64,000 nt of DNA. It comes from Eubacteriales bacterium. Lineage in GTDB: Bacteria > Bacillota > Clostridia > Lachnospirales > Lachnospiraceae. The stretch spans positions 161,274 through 225,273 of the forward strand of contig JAUNOY010000001.1 of the NCBI GenBank assembly GCA_030536995.1, in the 5' to 3' direction. A program made the position numbers and the translations under genes. Below are positions 1 to 8,677 of this stretch, piece after piece. Below the pieces are notes generated by a model. The model worked only from the letters and a program-made list of their open reading frames with translations, was not told where the DNA came from and made no database searches. Positions within the stretch are counted from its first letter, which is position 1; each line of letters starts with the position of its first letter.

Positions 1-39
1 AGTGCTATTTTGAATTATGATATGAAACAGGTTTCTTAA
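1..39 (+). CDS. 3' end of an upstream gene (partial)
   Basis: The first 39 bases are open in frame 1 and end in TAA at 37-39, giving a tail that ends MKQVS. The next gene's Shine-Dalgarno (TAAGGAGG) overlaps this stop, as expected for two adjacent genes of one operon. The other two plus frames hit stops within a few codons. The fragment is too short to name. Confidence 0.35.
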   Translation, partial: SAILNYDMKQVS

Positions 40-50
40 GGAGGTTCATT

Positions 51-974
51 ATGAAAAAAACAATGTTAGGAAAAACCGGTCTTGAAATCCCCGTTATCGC
101 CGTAGGCTGTATGCGAATTTCAGAAATGGAAACTGTTCGTCTGACGGAACATATCCGTTTTTGCATCGAACATGGTCTCAATTTCTTCGACCATGCAGAT
201 ATTTACGGAGGAGGACAGTGTGAATCAAGATTTGCGGAAGCATTCAAGAAAACAGGCTATAAGAGAGAGGATGTAATCCTGCAGTCAAAATGCGCAATCA
301 GACCGGGCGTTATGTATGACTTTACAAAGAAACATATTCTGGAATCTGTAGACGGTATTTTGAAACGTCTGGATACCGATTATCTGGACATTCTTCTTCT
401 CCATCGCCCGGATGCTCTCATGGAGCCGGAGGAAGTGGCAGAAGCCTTCGAACTTCTGGAAAAGGAAGGAAAAGTCCGCCATTTCGGAGTTTCCAATCAC
501 CGTCCCTACCAGATTGAGCTGTTAAACAAATTTGTAAAACAGGAACTGTGCGCCAATCAGCTTCAGTTCAGCATCCCGTTTTCCAACATGGTAGCTGCCG
601 GAATGGAAGCAAATATGCTGACAGACGGAGCAATCGACCGAGATGGAGGAATCCTTGATTACTGCCGTCTTAAAGACATTACCATCCAGGCATGGTCACC
701 TTTCCAGTGCGGTTTCTTCGAGGGAATTTTTCTGGGCAACAACGAGAAATACCCTGAATTAAACAAAACTCTTGAGGAAATAAGTCAGAAATACGATACT
801 ACTCCCACTGCTATCGCAACAGCCTGGATTCTGCGCCATCCTGCCAATATCCAGATGATAGCCGGAACCACCAACACTGAAAGAATGAGCGAAATTATAA
901 AAGGAAGCGAAATACGGCTGGAACGTGAAGAGTGGTACCGCCTGTATCTGAGCAGTGGGCATATTCTCCCCTAA
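51..974 (+). CDS. Aldo/keto reductase (YdhF-like)
   Basis: A 307-residue cytosolic NAD(P)H-dependent aldo/keto reductase. The usual catalytic tetrad can be read: Asp47 and Tyr52 in FDHADIYG, Lys80 in LQSKCAI and His118 in LLLHRPD. The C-terminal cofactor-binding part (AWILRHPANIQMIAGTTN) is present, so the barrel looks complete. The start is fixed by TAAGGAGG eight bases before the ATG. The natural substrate cannot be read from sequence. The next gene, a membrane iron-sulfur protein, begins 16 bases downstream on the same strand and may be co-transcribed. Confidence 0.9.
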   Translation: MKKTMLGKTGLEIPVIAVGCMRISEMETVRLTEHIRFCIEHGLNFFDHADIYGGGQCESRFAEAFKKTGYKREDVILQSKCAIRPGVMYDFTKKHILESVDGILKRLDTDYLDILLLHRPDALMEPEEVAEAFELLEKEGKVRHFGVSNHRPYQIELLNKFVKQELCANQLQFSIPFSNMVAAGMEANMLTDGAIDRDGGILDYCRLKDITIQAWSPFQCGFFEGIFLGNNEKYPELNKTLEEISQKYDTTPTAIATAWILRHPANIQMIAGTTNTERMSEIIKGSEIRLEREEWYRLYLSSGHILP

Positions 975-990
975 TTTACGGTGAAATATA

Positions 991-1821
991 ATGAAATTAA
1001 AAAAATTTATTCCGCCGCTTACTATGTGGCTTATTTTCGAAACCATAGCAGTAACTCTGTGGATAACACTGGATAATGTATTCTACCTTTTTAATTTTTC
1101 TTATATCGGTACATCTATTTCAGTGGGTTTAATTCTATATGGACAAAGAAAAAAATATGCACGAAATGTCGTTCAATTTGCCGTCGGCTTATACATGCTT
1201 GTATATCTGGGTTTTCTTTGCCGGGAAAATATGCAGATAGAGGGCTTTTGGTATTATCTGTTTCTTGGCGTATTCGAGGCTGCCACAATCCACTACATTG
1301 TTGCCAAAATCTTTGGTCCGCTGGTGTTTGGTCGCGGCTGGTGCGGATATGCCTGCTGGACTGCTATGGTCCTGGATTTACTCCCCTTCAACACTCCGCA
1401 GGCTCCCCGTAAGCACTGGGGATATATCCGGTATATTGTTTTTGGGGCTTCCCTTGTATTTGTCAGTATACTTTTTATTTTTCAGATTCCAGACAAAGAA
1501 GAAATTATGTGGTGGAGCTTCATCATTGGAAATATCCTTTATTATTTGATTGGAATTATTATCGCCTGTAAATGCAGAGACAACAGAGCTTTTTGCAAAT
1601 ACATCTGCCCCGTTACCATTTTCTTAAAACCCATGAGCTACTTCGCTCTTTTTCGGATCAAGGTTGAAAAAGAGAAATGTATCTCCTGTGGAAAATGTGA
1701 GCGGGTATGCCCGATGGATGTGGAAGTTCCCCGCAATTTCCGAAAAAAGAGAAATGCAACTGAATGTATTTTATGTATGAAGTGTATCGAAGAATGTCCC
1801 AAGGACGCTTTGAAATTATAA
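991..1821 (+). CDS. Membrane 4Fe-4S ferredoxin-type protein (NapH/NosR-like)
   Basis: A 276-residue integral membrane protein with several hydrophobic helices over roughly residues 10-190, then a cytosolic C-terminus with two ferredoxin motifs: CISCGKCERVCP and CILCMKCIEECP. A further cysteine motif (CKYICPV) precedes them, and RGWCGYACW lies in a loop. This is the architecture of the NapH/NosR/RdxA group, which passes electrons between membrane and cytosolic partners. No nitrate or nitrous-oxide reductase gene is nearby, so the partner is unknown. The length is complete. It probably shares a transcript with the preceding aldo/keto reductase. Confidence 0.8.
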   Translation: MKLKKFIPPLTMWLIFETIAVTLWITLDNVFYLFNFSYIGTSISVGLILYGQRKKYARNVVQFAVGLYMLVYLGFLCRENMQIEGFWYYLFLGVFEAATIHYIVAKIFGPLVFGRGWCGYACWTAMVLDLLPFNTPQAPRKHWGYIRYIVFGASLVFVSILFIFQIPDKEEIMWWSFIIGNILYYLIGIIIACKCRDNRAFCKYICPVTIFLKPMSYFALFRIKVEKEKCISCGKCERVCPMDVEVPRNFRKKRNATECILCMKCIEECPKDALKL

Positions 1822-1878
1822 TACAGCCGTAAAAAACAGCAAGAAAGGAAAAGAAAATGATACTTTGCATTGCATCAG

Positions 1879-1910
1879 CTCCATGCAGAGTCTGAGGAGA
1901 CTGCATGGAG
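1879..1910 (+). other. Stem-loop in decayed spacer
   Basis: CTCCATGC pairs with GCATGGAG, and AGTCT pairs with AGACT inside it, leaving a two-base bulge and a GAGG loop. There is no U-run, so it is not a standard terminator for the upstream gene. The surrounding 1822-1969 spacer holds no intact gene and lies just before the exporter remnant. Confidence 0.4.
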
Positions 1911-1969
1911 GTACAGCATACTGCTGATATCCTCGGACTTTGCTTCTGGTTTGAGAAAAACTGACATGA

Positions 1970-2449
1970 ATCGGAAGTCTGGTTGTTTCGATCTTACCTA
2001 AACCAAAGGATCGGGTAAAAGTCATTTATCTGACCATGCTTTTTTCATTAGGTACAGAGAATTTTCTTCTGGCATTTTCCCGGGAACCTGTATTATGGTG
2101 TCTTGGACAGATTATCGGATGGGTACTTGTTCCGATTATGGATGCTAATTTGGATGTGATTCTCAGGTCTGCCATTCCGGTAAAGCTACAGGGTCGTGTT
2201 TATGCCTGCCGTAATACGCTTCAATTTTTTACCATCCCAATAGGATTGTTTTTGGGCGGATTTATGGTAGATGATGTATGTGAACCGCTGATGAGCGTCT
2301 ATGGAGATTTACCCCTTTTGAAAACGCTCTTTGGGAAGGGTAAAGGTTCCGGTGCCGCGCTTATGATGTTTATTCTCGGCATAGGAGGAATTCTGGTTTG
2401 TCTCATCGCAGGACGAAAATTGAAAAAGTATCAATATAACGAAAACTAA
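1970..2449 (+). pseudogene. MFS exporter, C-terminal remnant
   Basis: The longest ATG-led frame (2036-2449, 137 residues) reads as the last third of a major facilitator, with the cytoplasmic loop VKLQGRVYACRNT and closing transmembrane helices. The same frame extends upstream without an ATG as IGSLVVSILPKPKDRVKVIY back to about 1970, where a TGA and an apparent one-base shift cut it off. The first two-thirds of a normal 400-residue transporter are missing. The similarity I recognise is to macrolide/drug-type exporters. No ribosome site precedes 2036, so this is best called a decayed gene. Confidence 0.7.
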
Positions 2450-2479
2450 CATCTATTGAATAAATTATTCAAAAACACA

Positions 2480-2523
2480 CAAATGCCCGGTTCAGGAAAT
2501 CTACTTCCCACCCGGGCATTTCG
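2480..2523 (+). terminator. Hairpin after the exporter remnant
   Basis: AAATGCCCGG pairs with CCGGGCATTT across a 21-base loop. Only three T follow on the plus strand, so it is a moderate terminator or mRNA-end structure between the exporter remnant (+) and the convergent P-loop gene (-). Confidence 0.5.
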
Positions 2524-2604
2524 TGTCTGAAATCTCATAACCATTTATCAGCCATTCTTAAAAATCCGCCTCAAAATAATACCACTTATCCATGATTTTA
2601 CTGG

Positions 2605-2823
2605 TTACGCCTTTATTATTGTTTTTACCATCTCCCGCACAATAGGCCATAAATAGCCGGTCAGTTCTTCATCATCTTCAGGAGTTAAATCTGTGTTTTT
2701 GCTTCGTATCAATCCCATCTTTAAATGATCGATTGACAAATATGGCACTTTATATTTTTCCATAAGTCTCTGAGCCAATAAGGTCTTTCCTGTGTGTGAA
2801 GCCCCTGTAATCAAGATTATCAT
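2605..2823 (-). pseudogene. Truncated P-loop nucleotide kinase (zeta-like)
   Basis: The 72-residue product starts with a good Walker A motif (MIILITGASHTGKTLLAQ) and a kinase-like DHLKMG segment, behind GGAGGAAAT, so it is probably still translated. It then stops with TAA after KTIIKA, well short of a functional small-kinase fold (normally 160-200 residues). In another frame the downstream bases read SKIMDKWYYFEADF and stop, which may be the tail of a different gene. I infer a deletion that joined a kinase head to unrelated sequence. It could instead be a real small ATP-binding protein, but that is less likely. Confidence 0.55.
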
Positions 2824-3083
2824 TTTCCTATTTCCTCCAAAAAATCGACCATTACTCCCGACATCCTTTATTTACTCTCATTCTATCAAAAAAAAGTAAA
2901 AATTCAAGTATCAAATGCTCCCCGACTATCTTCTGAAAATCAGCATACTGCATTCTGTATCTGTCGTTTTTTGTTTTTTCTGTATTTTATCAGTTATAAC
3001 TGAAGAAAATTATTATCATTTATTGTACTTAAGTTATAAATATGTTATTCTATATGCAATACAAGAAAGGAGGATATTCTTTT

Positions 3084-4298
3084 ATGATCAAACGAGAAAT
3101 ATATATGAAACGTATCCGTCCCTTTATCGGAACAGATTTAATAAAAGTTATGACCGGTATTCGCCGTTGCGGAAAATCGGTTATGCTGGAACTAATCAAA
3201 CAAGAATTGATTGAATCCGGAACAGACCCCGCTCAGTTCATTTCTATTAATTTTGAAGATATGAACTATGCCCATTTGCAAACTGCAAAAGCGCTGCATA
3301 AAGAAATCACAAAGAAAGCCTCTGATATCAATGGCAAGGTCTACCTTTTTTTCGATGAAATCCAGGAAGTAAAGGACTGGGAAAAGTGCATTAACTCCTT
3401 CCGTGTTTCCTTAGATTGTGACATCTACATTACCGGTTCAAATGCCAAATTATTGTCAGGTGAACTTGCCACTTATCTCGGCGGACGTTATGTAGAATTT
3501 GTTATTTATCCATTTTCTTTTGCAGAATTCATAGAACTATATAAAACAGTCGCTCCCGATGAATCTATCCAGAAATGTTTTCAAAAATATCTTCTGGTTG
3601 GAGGTATGCCTTACCTTGCCAACATCCGCTACGCCGATGAACCCTCAAAACAATATCTCCACGATCTGTTCAGTTCTGTACAGTTAAAAGACATCTTAAA
3701 ACGCAATAAAATTCGTGATGTAGATTTATTGGAACGCATCATTGCCTATGTAATGGCAAACGTCGGAAATACTTTTTCCGCAGCTTCTCTTGCCAGATTT
3801 TTAAAAAGCGAGCAACGTACCGTAGCTCCCGAAACACTCCTCAATTACATCAAATATTGCTGTAATGCTTATTTGTTCTATCAGGTAAAACGGGAAGATT
3901 TACAGGGCAAACAAATTCTTGCCTCCAATGAAAAATACTATATTGCAGATCACGGCATCCGTGAAGCAGTTTTTGGAGGTAACATGAAACAAATCAATCT
4001 TACTTTAGAAAATATTGTTTATCTGGAACTGCTCCGCCGCGGCCATGAAGTTACTGTCGGAAGAATCGGCGATAAAGAAATAGATTTTGTCTGTCATAAA
4101 CGAGATGAAAAACTCTACGTTCAGGTTACTTATCTGCTTGCTTCTGATGAGACGATTCAACGCGAATTCGGGGTATATGATAATATTCGTGATAACTTTC
4201 CGAAATATGTTGTCTCTTTGGATGAATTCGACATGAGCCGCAATGGTATTAAACATCGCAATATCCGTGATTTTCTCTTAGCTGAGGAATGGAACTGA
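3084..4298 (+). CDS. DUF4143 AAA-type ATPase
   Basis: A 404-residue member of the AAA_14/DUF4143 ATPases common in gut Firmicutes. Walker A (GIRRCGKS) lies near residue 29 and Walker B (VYLFFDEIQEV) near residue 90. The C-terminal DUF4143 part includes the nuclease-like RIGDKEIDFVC and VQVTYLLASDE segments. The start is placed at 3084 because AAAGGAGG ends ten bases upstream; an ATG at 3042 has no ribosome site. The cellular role of the family is not established. The gene stands alone between a truncated kinase and two acetyltransferases. Nothing recognisable lies in the 132 bases after it. Confidence 0.85.
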   Translation: MIKREIYMKRIRPFIGTDLIKVMTGIRRCGKSVMLELIKQELIESGTDPAQFISINFEDMNYAHLQTAKALHKEITKKASDINGKVYLFFDEIQEVKDWEKCINSFRVSLDCDIYITGSNAKLLSGELATYLGGRYVEFVIYPFSFAEFIELYKTVAPDESIQKCFQKYLLVGGMPYLANIRYADEPSKQYLHDLFSSVQLKDILKRNKIRDVDLLERIIAYVMANVGNTFSAASLARFLKSEQRTVAPETLLNYIKYCCNAYLFYQVKREDLQGKQILASNEKYYIADHGIREAVFGGNMKQINLTLENIVYLELLRRGHEVTVGRIGDKEIDFVCHKRDEKLYVQVTYLLASDETIQREFGVYDNIRDNFPKYVVSLDEFDMSRNGIKHRNIRDFLLAEEWN

Positions 4299-4430
4299 GC
4301 TGAGGTTATCTATCACCAAAGAATTTTATATTCTGGAAAAGGAAAGCCTATTCAAGTTCCGACTTGATCGTTGAATTTGGATTGATGATATGATAAAAAC
4401 ATTTGATTTGAATTTGGTGGGGGAAAAGAA

Positions 4431-4955
4431 ATGTATATAGAGACTGAAAGATTAATAATTAGAGATTTACAAATTGAAGATGAGTTAGCTTATATTACAA
4501 TGGCTTCTGACGGGAGCCTTAATGATTGCGGTTTTGATAAAGATTGTGGCAAATGGATATTCCATTGGATAACAGAAGCGAGAAAATTAGCATATCTTGA
4601 TAATCCTCTGAAGGAGTTTTTAGCTTATACGGTTTGTTTGAAAAATGAAAATATTGTAATTGGTTCTGTTGGATGTTCTTACTATGAAGATCTTTATGAA
4701 ACAGGTATTACGTATTTTATTGGTTCACAGTACAGAAATAAAGGTTATGCAACCGAAGCAGTACAAGCATATGTAAATTATTTTTTGAGTCATTATGACG
4801 TTCCAAGATTAATCGCGACAGTGCGAGATGAGAATATATCTTCTTGGAAAGTTGTTGAAAGAATAGGATTTGTTTTAACTGAAAAGCGGATGTATAAAGA
4901 TTTGAATGATGATAAAGAGGAGTTCTATCATTTTTATGAACTAAAAAAGGAATAA
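4431..4955 (+). CDS. GNAT N-acetyltransferase (RimJ/RimL-like)
   Basis: A 174-residue acetyl-CoA-dependent acetyltransferase. It opens with the family's typical TERLIIRDL strand, and the acetyl-CoA loop is visible as YRNKGYATEAVQAY near residue 103. It ends with the NISSWKVVERIGF helix typical of RimJ/RimL proteins. Its base composition is lower in GC than the housekeeping block, consistent with accessory DNA. The substrate is unknown. A second GNAT gene follows 80 bases downstream. Confidence 0.85.
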   Translation: MYIETERLIIRDLQIEDELAYITMASDGSLNDCGFDKDCGKWIFHWITEARKLAYLDNPLKEFLAYTVCLKNENIVIGSVGCSYYEDLYETGITYFIGSQYRNKGYATEAVQAYVNYFLSHYDVPRLIATVRDENISSWKVVERIGFVLTEKRMYKDLNDDKEEFYHFYELKKE

Positions 4956-5035
4956 AGCAACAGGTATAAAGTATGAACTTTGTTCCATCATATTTTCTGG
5001 AATTGGATAATGCGAAATACGTGGAGGTGTTATTA

Positions 5036-5635
5036 ATGACGGTACCGAATACGGAATACGGAAAAATTATAACAGAAACAGAGCGTCTTATTATCAGAGA
5101 AATGGTATCTTCTGATCTCAATGCATTGTGCAGAATATTGTGCGATGAAGAAGTAATGTGTACCGCTTATGAAAGCGCGTTCAGTGTGGAAGAAGCACAA
5201 AATTGGATGAACAGGCATTTCAGAAGATATGCAGAGTATGGTTTTGGACTTTGGGCTGTTGTGTTAAAAGAAACAAACGAAATGATTGGTCAGTGTGGAT
5301 TAACCTTTCAAAGCTGGAGAGAAAGAGAACTTCTGGAAATCGGATACTTGTTTCAAAAAGCGTATTGGCACAAAGGTTATGCAACAGAAGCGGCAATTGC
5401 ATGTAAAAACTATGCTTTCACAGTTCTAAATGCAAATAGCGTATATTCGATTATCAGAGATAATCATACAGCTTCTCAAAATGTTGCTGTTCGTAATGGA
5501 ATGAGAGTTGTTGATAAGTTTACCAAAAATTTCAGGAATGTAGATATGAATTTTTTGTTGTACTGTGCAGAGAAGATACACAGGGATTATAATAGTTTCA
5601 CTGGGAAAAGCACGAACAACCCGTCCTGCACATAG
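5036..5635 (+). CDS. GNAT N-acetyltransferase, second copy type
   Basis: A 199-residue acetyltransferase of the same RimJ/RimL class as its neighbour but clearly divergent. The fold markers are ITETERLIIREM at the N-terminus, the acetyl-CoA loop YWHKGYATEAAIAC near residue 115, and NHTASQNVAVRNGMRV. The start at 5036 is preferred over 4973 because GTGGAGGTG sits just upstream. The substrate is unknown. The C-terminus runs about 15 residues past the fold and ends 31 bases before sigK. Confidence 0.85.
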   Translation: MTVPNTEYGKIITETERLIIREMVSSDLNALCRILCDEEVMCTAYESAFSVEEAQNWMNRHFRRYAEYGFGLWAVVLKETNEMIGQCGLTFQSWRERELLEIGYLFQKAYWHKGYATEAAIACKNYAFTVLNANSVYSIIRDNHTASQNVAVRNGMRVVDKFTKNFRNVDMNFLLYCAEKIHRDYNSFTGKSTNNPSCT

Positions 5636-5666
5636 ACTATATAAAACTCCTCTTTGAGGTACCATT

Positions 5667-6299
5667 TTGAGGGCATTTCTGAAACCTTTGTCTTTATCTG
5701 AGGAGAAAGAGTATCTTCTTCAATACCAGCGAGGAAGTCCGGAGGCTAAGAATATTCTGATTGAACGAAATCTCCGGCTGGTCGCACATATCGTAAAAAA
5801 ATATCAGAACACGGATGAAGAACTGGACGATTTGATTTCCATAGGAACAATCGGGCTGATTAAAGCCATTTCGACCTTTGACGGAGAAAGGGCATCAAGA
5901 CTTTGCACCTACGCAGCGCGCTGTATCGAAAATGAACTTCTCATGTTCTTCCGCAGCAAGAAAAAACATTCCAGAGAAGTCTCTCTTTACGAGCCTATCG
6001 GAACAGATAAAGAGGGGAATGAAATCAGTCTTCTTGATGTGATTGAAAGCGCGCCTGTTGATGTTGTAGAAAACTGTACAGTCAGGGATAATACCCTTGC
6101 CGTTCTTGATGCTATGCCAAAGCTTCTTACAGAAAAGGAATATCAGGTTCTCTGCTGCCGCTATGGGCTTTTCGGAGAGGAGGAACAAACACAGCGGGAA
6201 ATCGCCGAAAAGCTGTCTATCAGCCGTTCTTATGTATCCAGAATCGAGAAAAATGCCATCCAGAAGCTTCGGACTATTTTCCCGGATTATTTAACGTAG
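5667..6299 (+). CDS. sigK: Sporulation sigma factor sigma-K
   Basis: A 210-residue sigma-70 family factor that directs late mother-cell transcription in sporulation. Region 2 reads NLRLVAHIVKKYQNTDEELDD, then ISIGTIGLIKAI and TYAARCIENE; region 4 ends REIAEKLSISRSYVSRIEKNA, as in sigma-K. The start is a TTG at 5667 with GAGGT seven bases upstream; the frame is closed just before it by TGA at 5655. The protein therefore begins directly at FLKPLSLSEEKEYL and lacks the membrane-binding pro-peptide of Bacillus pro-sigma-K, as is known for Clostridioides difficile. The gene is intact, with no skin-type interruption. Confidence 0.88.
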   Translation: MRAFLKPLSLSEEKEYLLQYQRGSPEAKNILIERNLRLVAHIVKKYQNTDEELDDLISIGTIGLIKAISTFDGERASRLCTYAARCIENELLMFFRSKKKHSREVSLYEPIGTDKEGNEISLLDVIESAPVDVVENCTVRDNTLAVLDAMPKLLTEKEYQVLCCRYGLFGEEEQTQREIAEKLSISRSYVSRIEKNAIQKLRTIFPDYLT

Positions 6300-6300
6300 C

Positions 6301-6327
6301 AAAAAGCTCCCTTGCTTAAAGGGAGCT
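6301..6327 (-). terminator. Terminator of the trhP operon
   Basis: Read on the minus strand, AGCTCCCTT and AAGGGAGCT form a perfect 9-bp stem followed by a T5 run, a standard intrinsic terminator 45 bases after trhP. The same stem also closes the sigK transcript on the plus strand, but there without a clear U-run. A second stem (CCTCCC/GGGAGG) lies at 6334-6355. Confidence 0.8.
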
Positions 6328-6371
6328 GTAATTCCTCCCTCACAGCTATGGGAGGACTTTCTTATATTTAT

Positions 6372-7598
6372 TTAGGCTTCTGCTCTTCTCAGAAGATCAT
6401 ACATCTCAATTTCTGTTCCCAGATCTACATAAAGTTTCTGCTGGGCATGAGGCGCACTCTCCTGAGATTCTCCATCTTCATTGTAAATTCCCTGAACTGT
6501 AACAGAAAGATTCCGTCCGTCCGGCTTCATAATTTCGATGATTTCTCCAACAGTAAATTTATTTCTCTGGGTAATCTGCGCAAAGCCGCGTTCATCTACG
6601 CCCTCTGCATATCCCAGATATGTGTATTCTTTCTCGTAAGTATTGTTATCGTAAATCTGTGTATTTTCATCCGGTTTGCCATAGAAAAAGCCAGTGGTAA
6701 ACTGACGGTACGTACAGTTGGAAATCTGTTCCTGATACCAGGACATATTTGCCTGATACTTCTCAGGGCTCTCCATATAATCGTCAATTGCCTTCCGATA
6801 AGTTCTCGCAACTGTTGCAACGTAAAGTGCAGTCTTCATTCTGCCCTCAATCTTTAAGCTGTCAATGCCGCTTTCCAAAATATCGCCGATATGTTCGATC
6901 ATACACAGGTCTTTGGAATTGAAAATATAAGTTCCTCTCTCATTTTCAAAGACAGGCATATATTCTCCCGGGCGCTTTTCCTCCACGATAGAATATTTCC
7001 AGCGACACGGATGGGTACAAGCTCCCCTATTGGCATCTCTTCCTGTGAGATAATTACTCAGGAGACATCTTCCTGAATAGGAGATACACATTGCCCCATG
7101 AATAAACGTCTCAATTTCCATATCGTCCGGAATATGAGCTCGTATTTCACGAATTTCCTTCAAAGAGAGCTCTCTTGCTGTTACAACTCTTTTTGCACCA
7201 AGCTGATACCAGAAACGGTATGTCTCATAGTTTGTATTGTTTGCCTGTGTGCTGATATGACGTTCGATCTCCGGACAAATCTCTTTGGCATACATAAAGA
7301 TTCCCGGATCTGCGATAATCAATCCGTCCGGTTTCAGTTCCTTTAATTCATAAAGATACTCTCGCACACCTTCCAGGTCATAATTGTGAGCAAGAATATT
7401 CACAGTCACATATACCTTCACTCCATGCTCATGTGCAAAAGCAATACCTGCTGCCATATCGTCATGTGAAAAATTCTTCGCCTTCGCTCTTAAGCCAAAA
7501 GCCTCTCCGCCGATATATACGGCGTCTGCACCAAAAATAACGGCAATCTTAAGCACCTCAAGGCTGCTTGCCGGAACCAATAATTCTGGTTTTCTCAT
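6372..7598 (-). CDS. trhP: tRNA U34 hydroxylation protein, U32 peptidase family
   Basis: A 408-residue protein of the peptidase U32 family. It carries MRKPELLVPASSLEVLK at the N-terminus, the family signature ETFIHGAMCISYSGRC near residue 165, and the cysteine-rich RGACTHPCRWKY. In Bacillus subtilis the homologue (YrrO/TrhP2) makes 5-hydroxyuridine at the tRNA wobble base, and the adjacent gene methylates it. The same order is kept here: the start ATG overlaps the trmR stop by four bases (ATGA), which supports that function over a protease. Only one trhP gene is present, rather than the Bacillus pair yrrN/yrrO. Confidence 0.85.
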   Translation of the reverse strand: MRKPELLVPASSLEVLKIAVIFGADAVYIGGEAFGLRAKAKNFSHDDMAAGIAFAHEHGVKVYVTVNILAHNYDLEGVREYLYELKELKPDGLIIADPGIFMYAKEICPEIERHISTQANNTNYETYRFWYQLGAKRVVTARELSLKEIREIRAHIPDDMEIETFIHGAMCISYSGRCLLSNYLTGRDANRGACTHPCRWKYSIVEEKRPGEYMPVFENERGTYIFNSKDLCMIEHIGDILESGIDSLKIEGRMKTALYVATVARTYRKAIDDYMESPEKYQANMSWYQEQISNCTYRQFTTGFFYGKPDENTQIYDNNTYEKEYTYLGYAEGVDERGFAQITQRNKFTVGEIIEIMKPDGRNLSVTVQGIYNEDGESQESAPHAQQKLYVDLGTEIEMYDLLRRAEA

Positions 7599-8245
7599 AA
7601 TTCCTCCTGTTTTACACTTACTGTCACTCCATCTCCCAGGGGAAGAATGGAAGTAACAAGAGCCGGATTGTGCTTCAGCTCATACAGATATTCCCGCATT
7701 CTTTTATAGATAGTTCTGTTCCTGCGCTCCACCAAATAATGAGATTCTATGATATCCCCTTCCTGAAGAACATTGTCAGAAATCAGAACTCCTCCTTTTT
7801 TCATCAGACGCATTACGTCAGGCAGCCAGTTAATATACTGTCCCTTGGCTGCATCCATAAAAATCATGTCAAAACTTCCATCCAGTTCTTTCAGAATTTT
7901 TCCTGCGTCCCCCTCCAGCAGAGTAATCTGCTTTTCTCTTTGGGCTTTTCTGAAATTCTCCTTTGCAATGGGAATTCTTTTTTCGTAATTCTCTATAGTG
8001 ACAATTTCCAAATCTTTGGGTCCATATTCGCACATAAGAAGTGTGGAGAAGCCTATGGCTGTCCCCACCTCCAAAATCCGTTTCGGCTGGTTTAACGCCA
8101 GAAACATCTTTATGAAACTCTGCATTTCCCTGCGAATAATGGGTACGCGCTTCTCCAGCGCATACTGTTCCAGATTCTCCAGAAAGAGAGTATTCCCCAT
8201 ATCCAGAGAATTGATATAAGTTCTCATCCGTTCGTCAACAATCAC
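7595..8245 (-). CDS. trmR: tRNA 5-hydroxyuridine methyltransferase
   Basis: A 216-residue class I SAM-dependent O-methyltransferase. The SAM-binding motif ILEVGTAIGFSTLLM lies near residue 60 and the metal-binding aspartate region is FDMIFMDAAKG. It belongs to the family of B. subtilis YrrM/TrmR, which converts wobble 5-hydroxyuridine to 5-methoxyuridine. The start is GTG at 8245, overlapping the previous stop as GTGA, so the genes are translationally coupled. Catechol O-methyltransferase annotations of this family are generic; the link to trhP makes the tRNA role much more likely. Confidence 0.85.
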   Translation of the reverse strand: MIVDERMRTYINSLDMGNTLFLENLEQYALEKRVPIIRREMQSFIKMFLALNQPKRILEVGTAIGFSTLLMCEYGPKDLEIVTIENYEKRIPIAKENFRKAQREKQITLLEGDAGKILKELDGSFDMIFMDAAKGQYINWLPDVMRLMKKGGVLISDNVLQEGDIIESHYLVERRNRTIYKRMREYLYELKHNPALVTSILPLGDGVTVSVKQEEL

Positions 8246-8646
8246 GAAGCACTTACCCCTTCCTGTTCTGTATCTCCTGCAAGAATTCCCATAATCCTGC
8301 TTGGCGTATAGGCTGTGCTCAGAAGATACGTTCCCGGACGCAGCTTTCCATGATAATTGGAAAGTGTTTCCTGTACCACAAATACAAGGTCATTCTTAAT
8401 AAGTCCCTTATTCTCCAGGGTTTTGGCAATTTTAAAAACAGAAGCGTCATCCTTTATCACAACGGTGATCTCCTGTCCCTCCCCTGGGCTCATAGCCTGC
8501 TGGTTAAAAACAGAATAGCCAAACTGATACGTTGTTTTTCCAAGCCAGAAAATCAGAAGCGCTACACATATATATAACGCAATTCTGAAGAAACCTCCGG
8601 CAAGAACAACTCCGGCTGCTCCCGCCCTGTCTCTTGTATTACCCAT
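8242..8646 (-). CDS. MltG/YceG-like membrane protein lacking the catalytic domain
   Basis: A 134-residue protein with a short cytosolic N-terminus, one transmembrane helix (about residues 12-40) and an extracellular segment resembling the small LysM-like subdomain of MltG: SVFKIAKTLENKGLIKND followed by GKLRPGTYLL. Full MltG is about 340 residues and cleaves nascent glycan strands; the catalytic region is wholly absent. The gene occupies exactly the mltG (yrrL) position between ruvX/rnj and trmR. It may keep a glycan-binding or divisome role only. The start at 8646 follows AAAGGAAG; 8664 is possible. Confidence 0.75.
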   Translation of the reverse strand: MGNTRDRAGAAGVVLAGGFFRIALYICVALLIFWLGKTTYQFGYSVFNQQAMSPGEGQEITVVIKDDASVFKIAKTLENKGLIKNDLVFVVQETLSNYHGKLRPGTYLLSTAYTPSRIMGILAGDTEQEGVSAS

Positions 8647-8677
8647 GTTTCTCTTCCTTTCCATCCGGAATGCAGAA

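Noticed and set aside
2915..3214. A 99-codon plus-strand frame before the DUF4143 ATPase
   Set aside because: It overlaps the ATPase gene in another frame, has no ribosome site, and its first half is AT-rich spacer.
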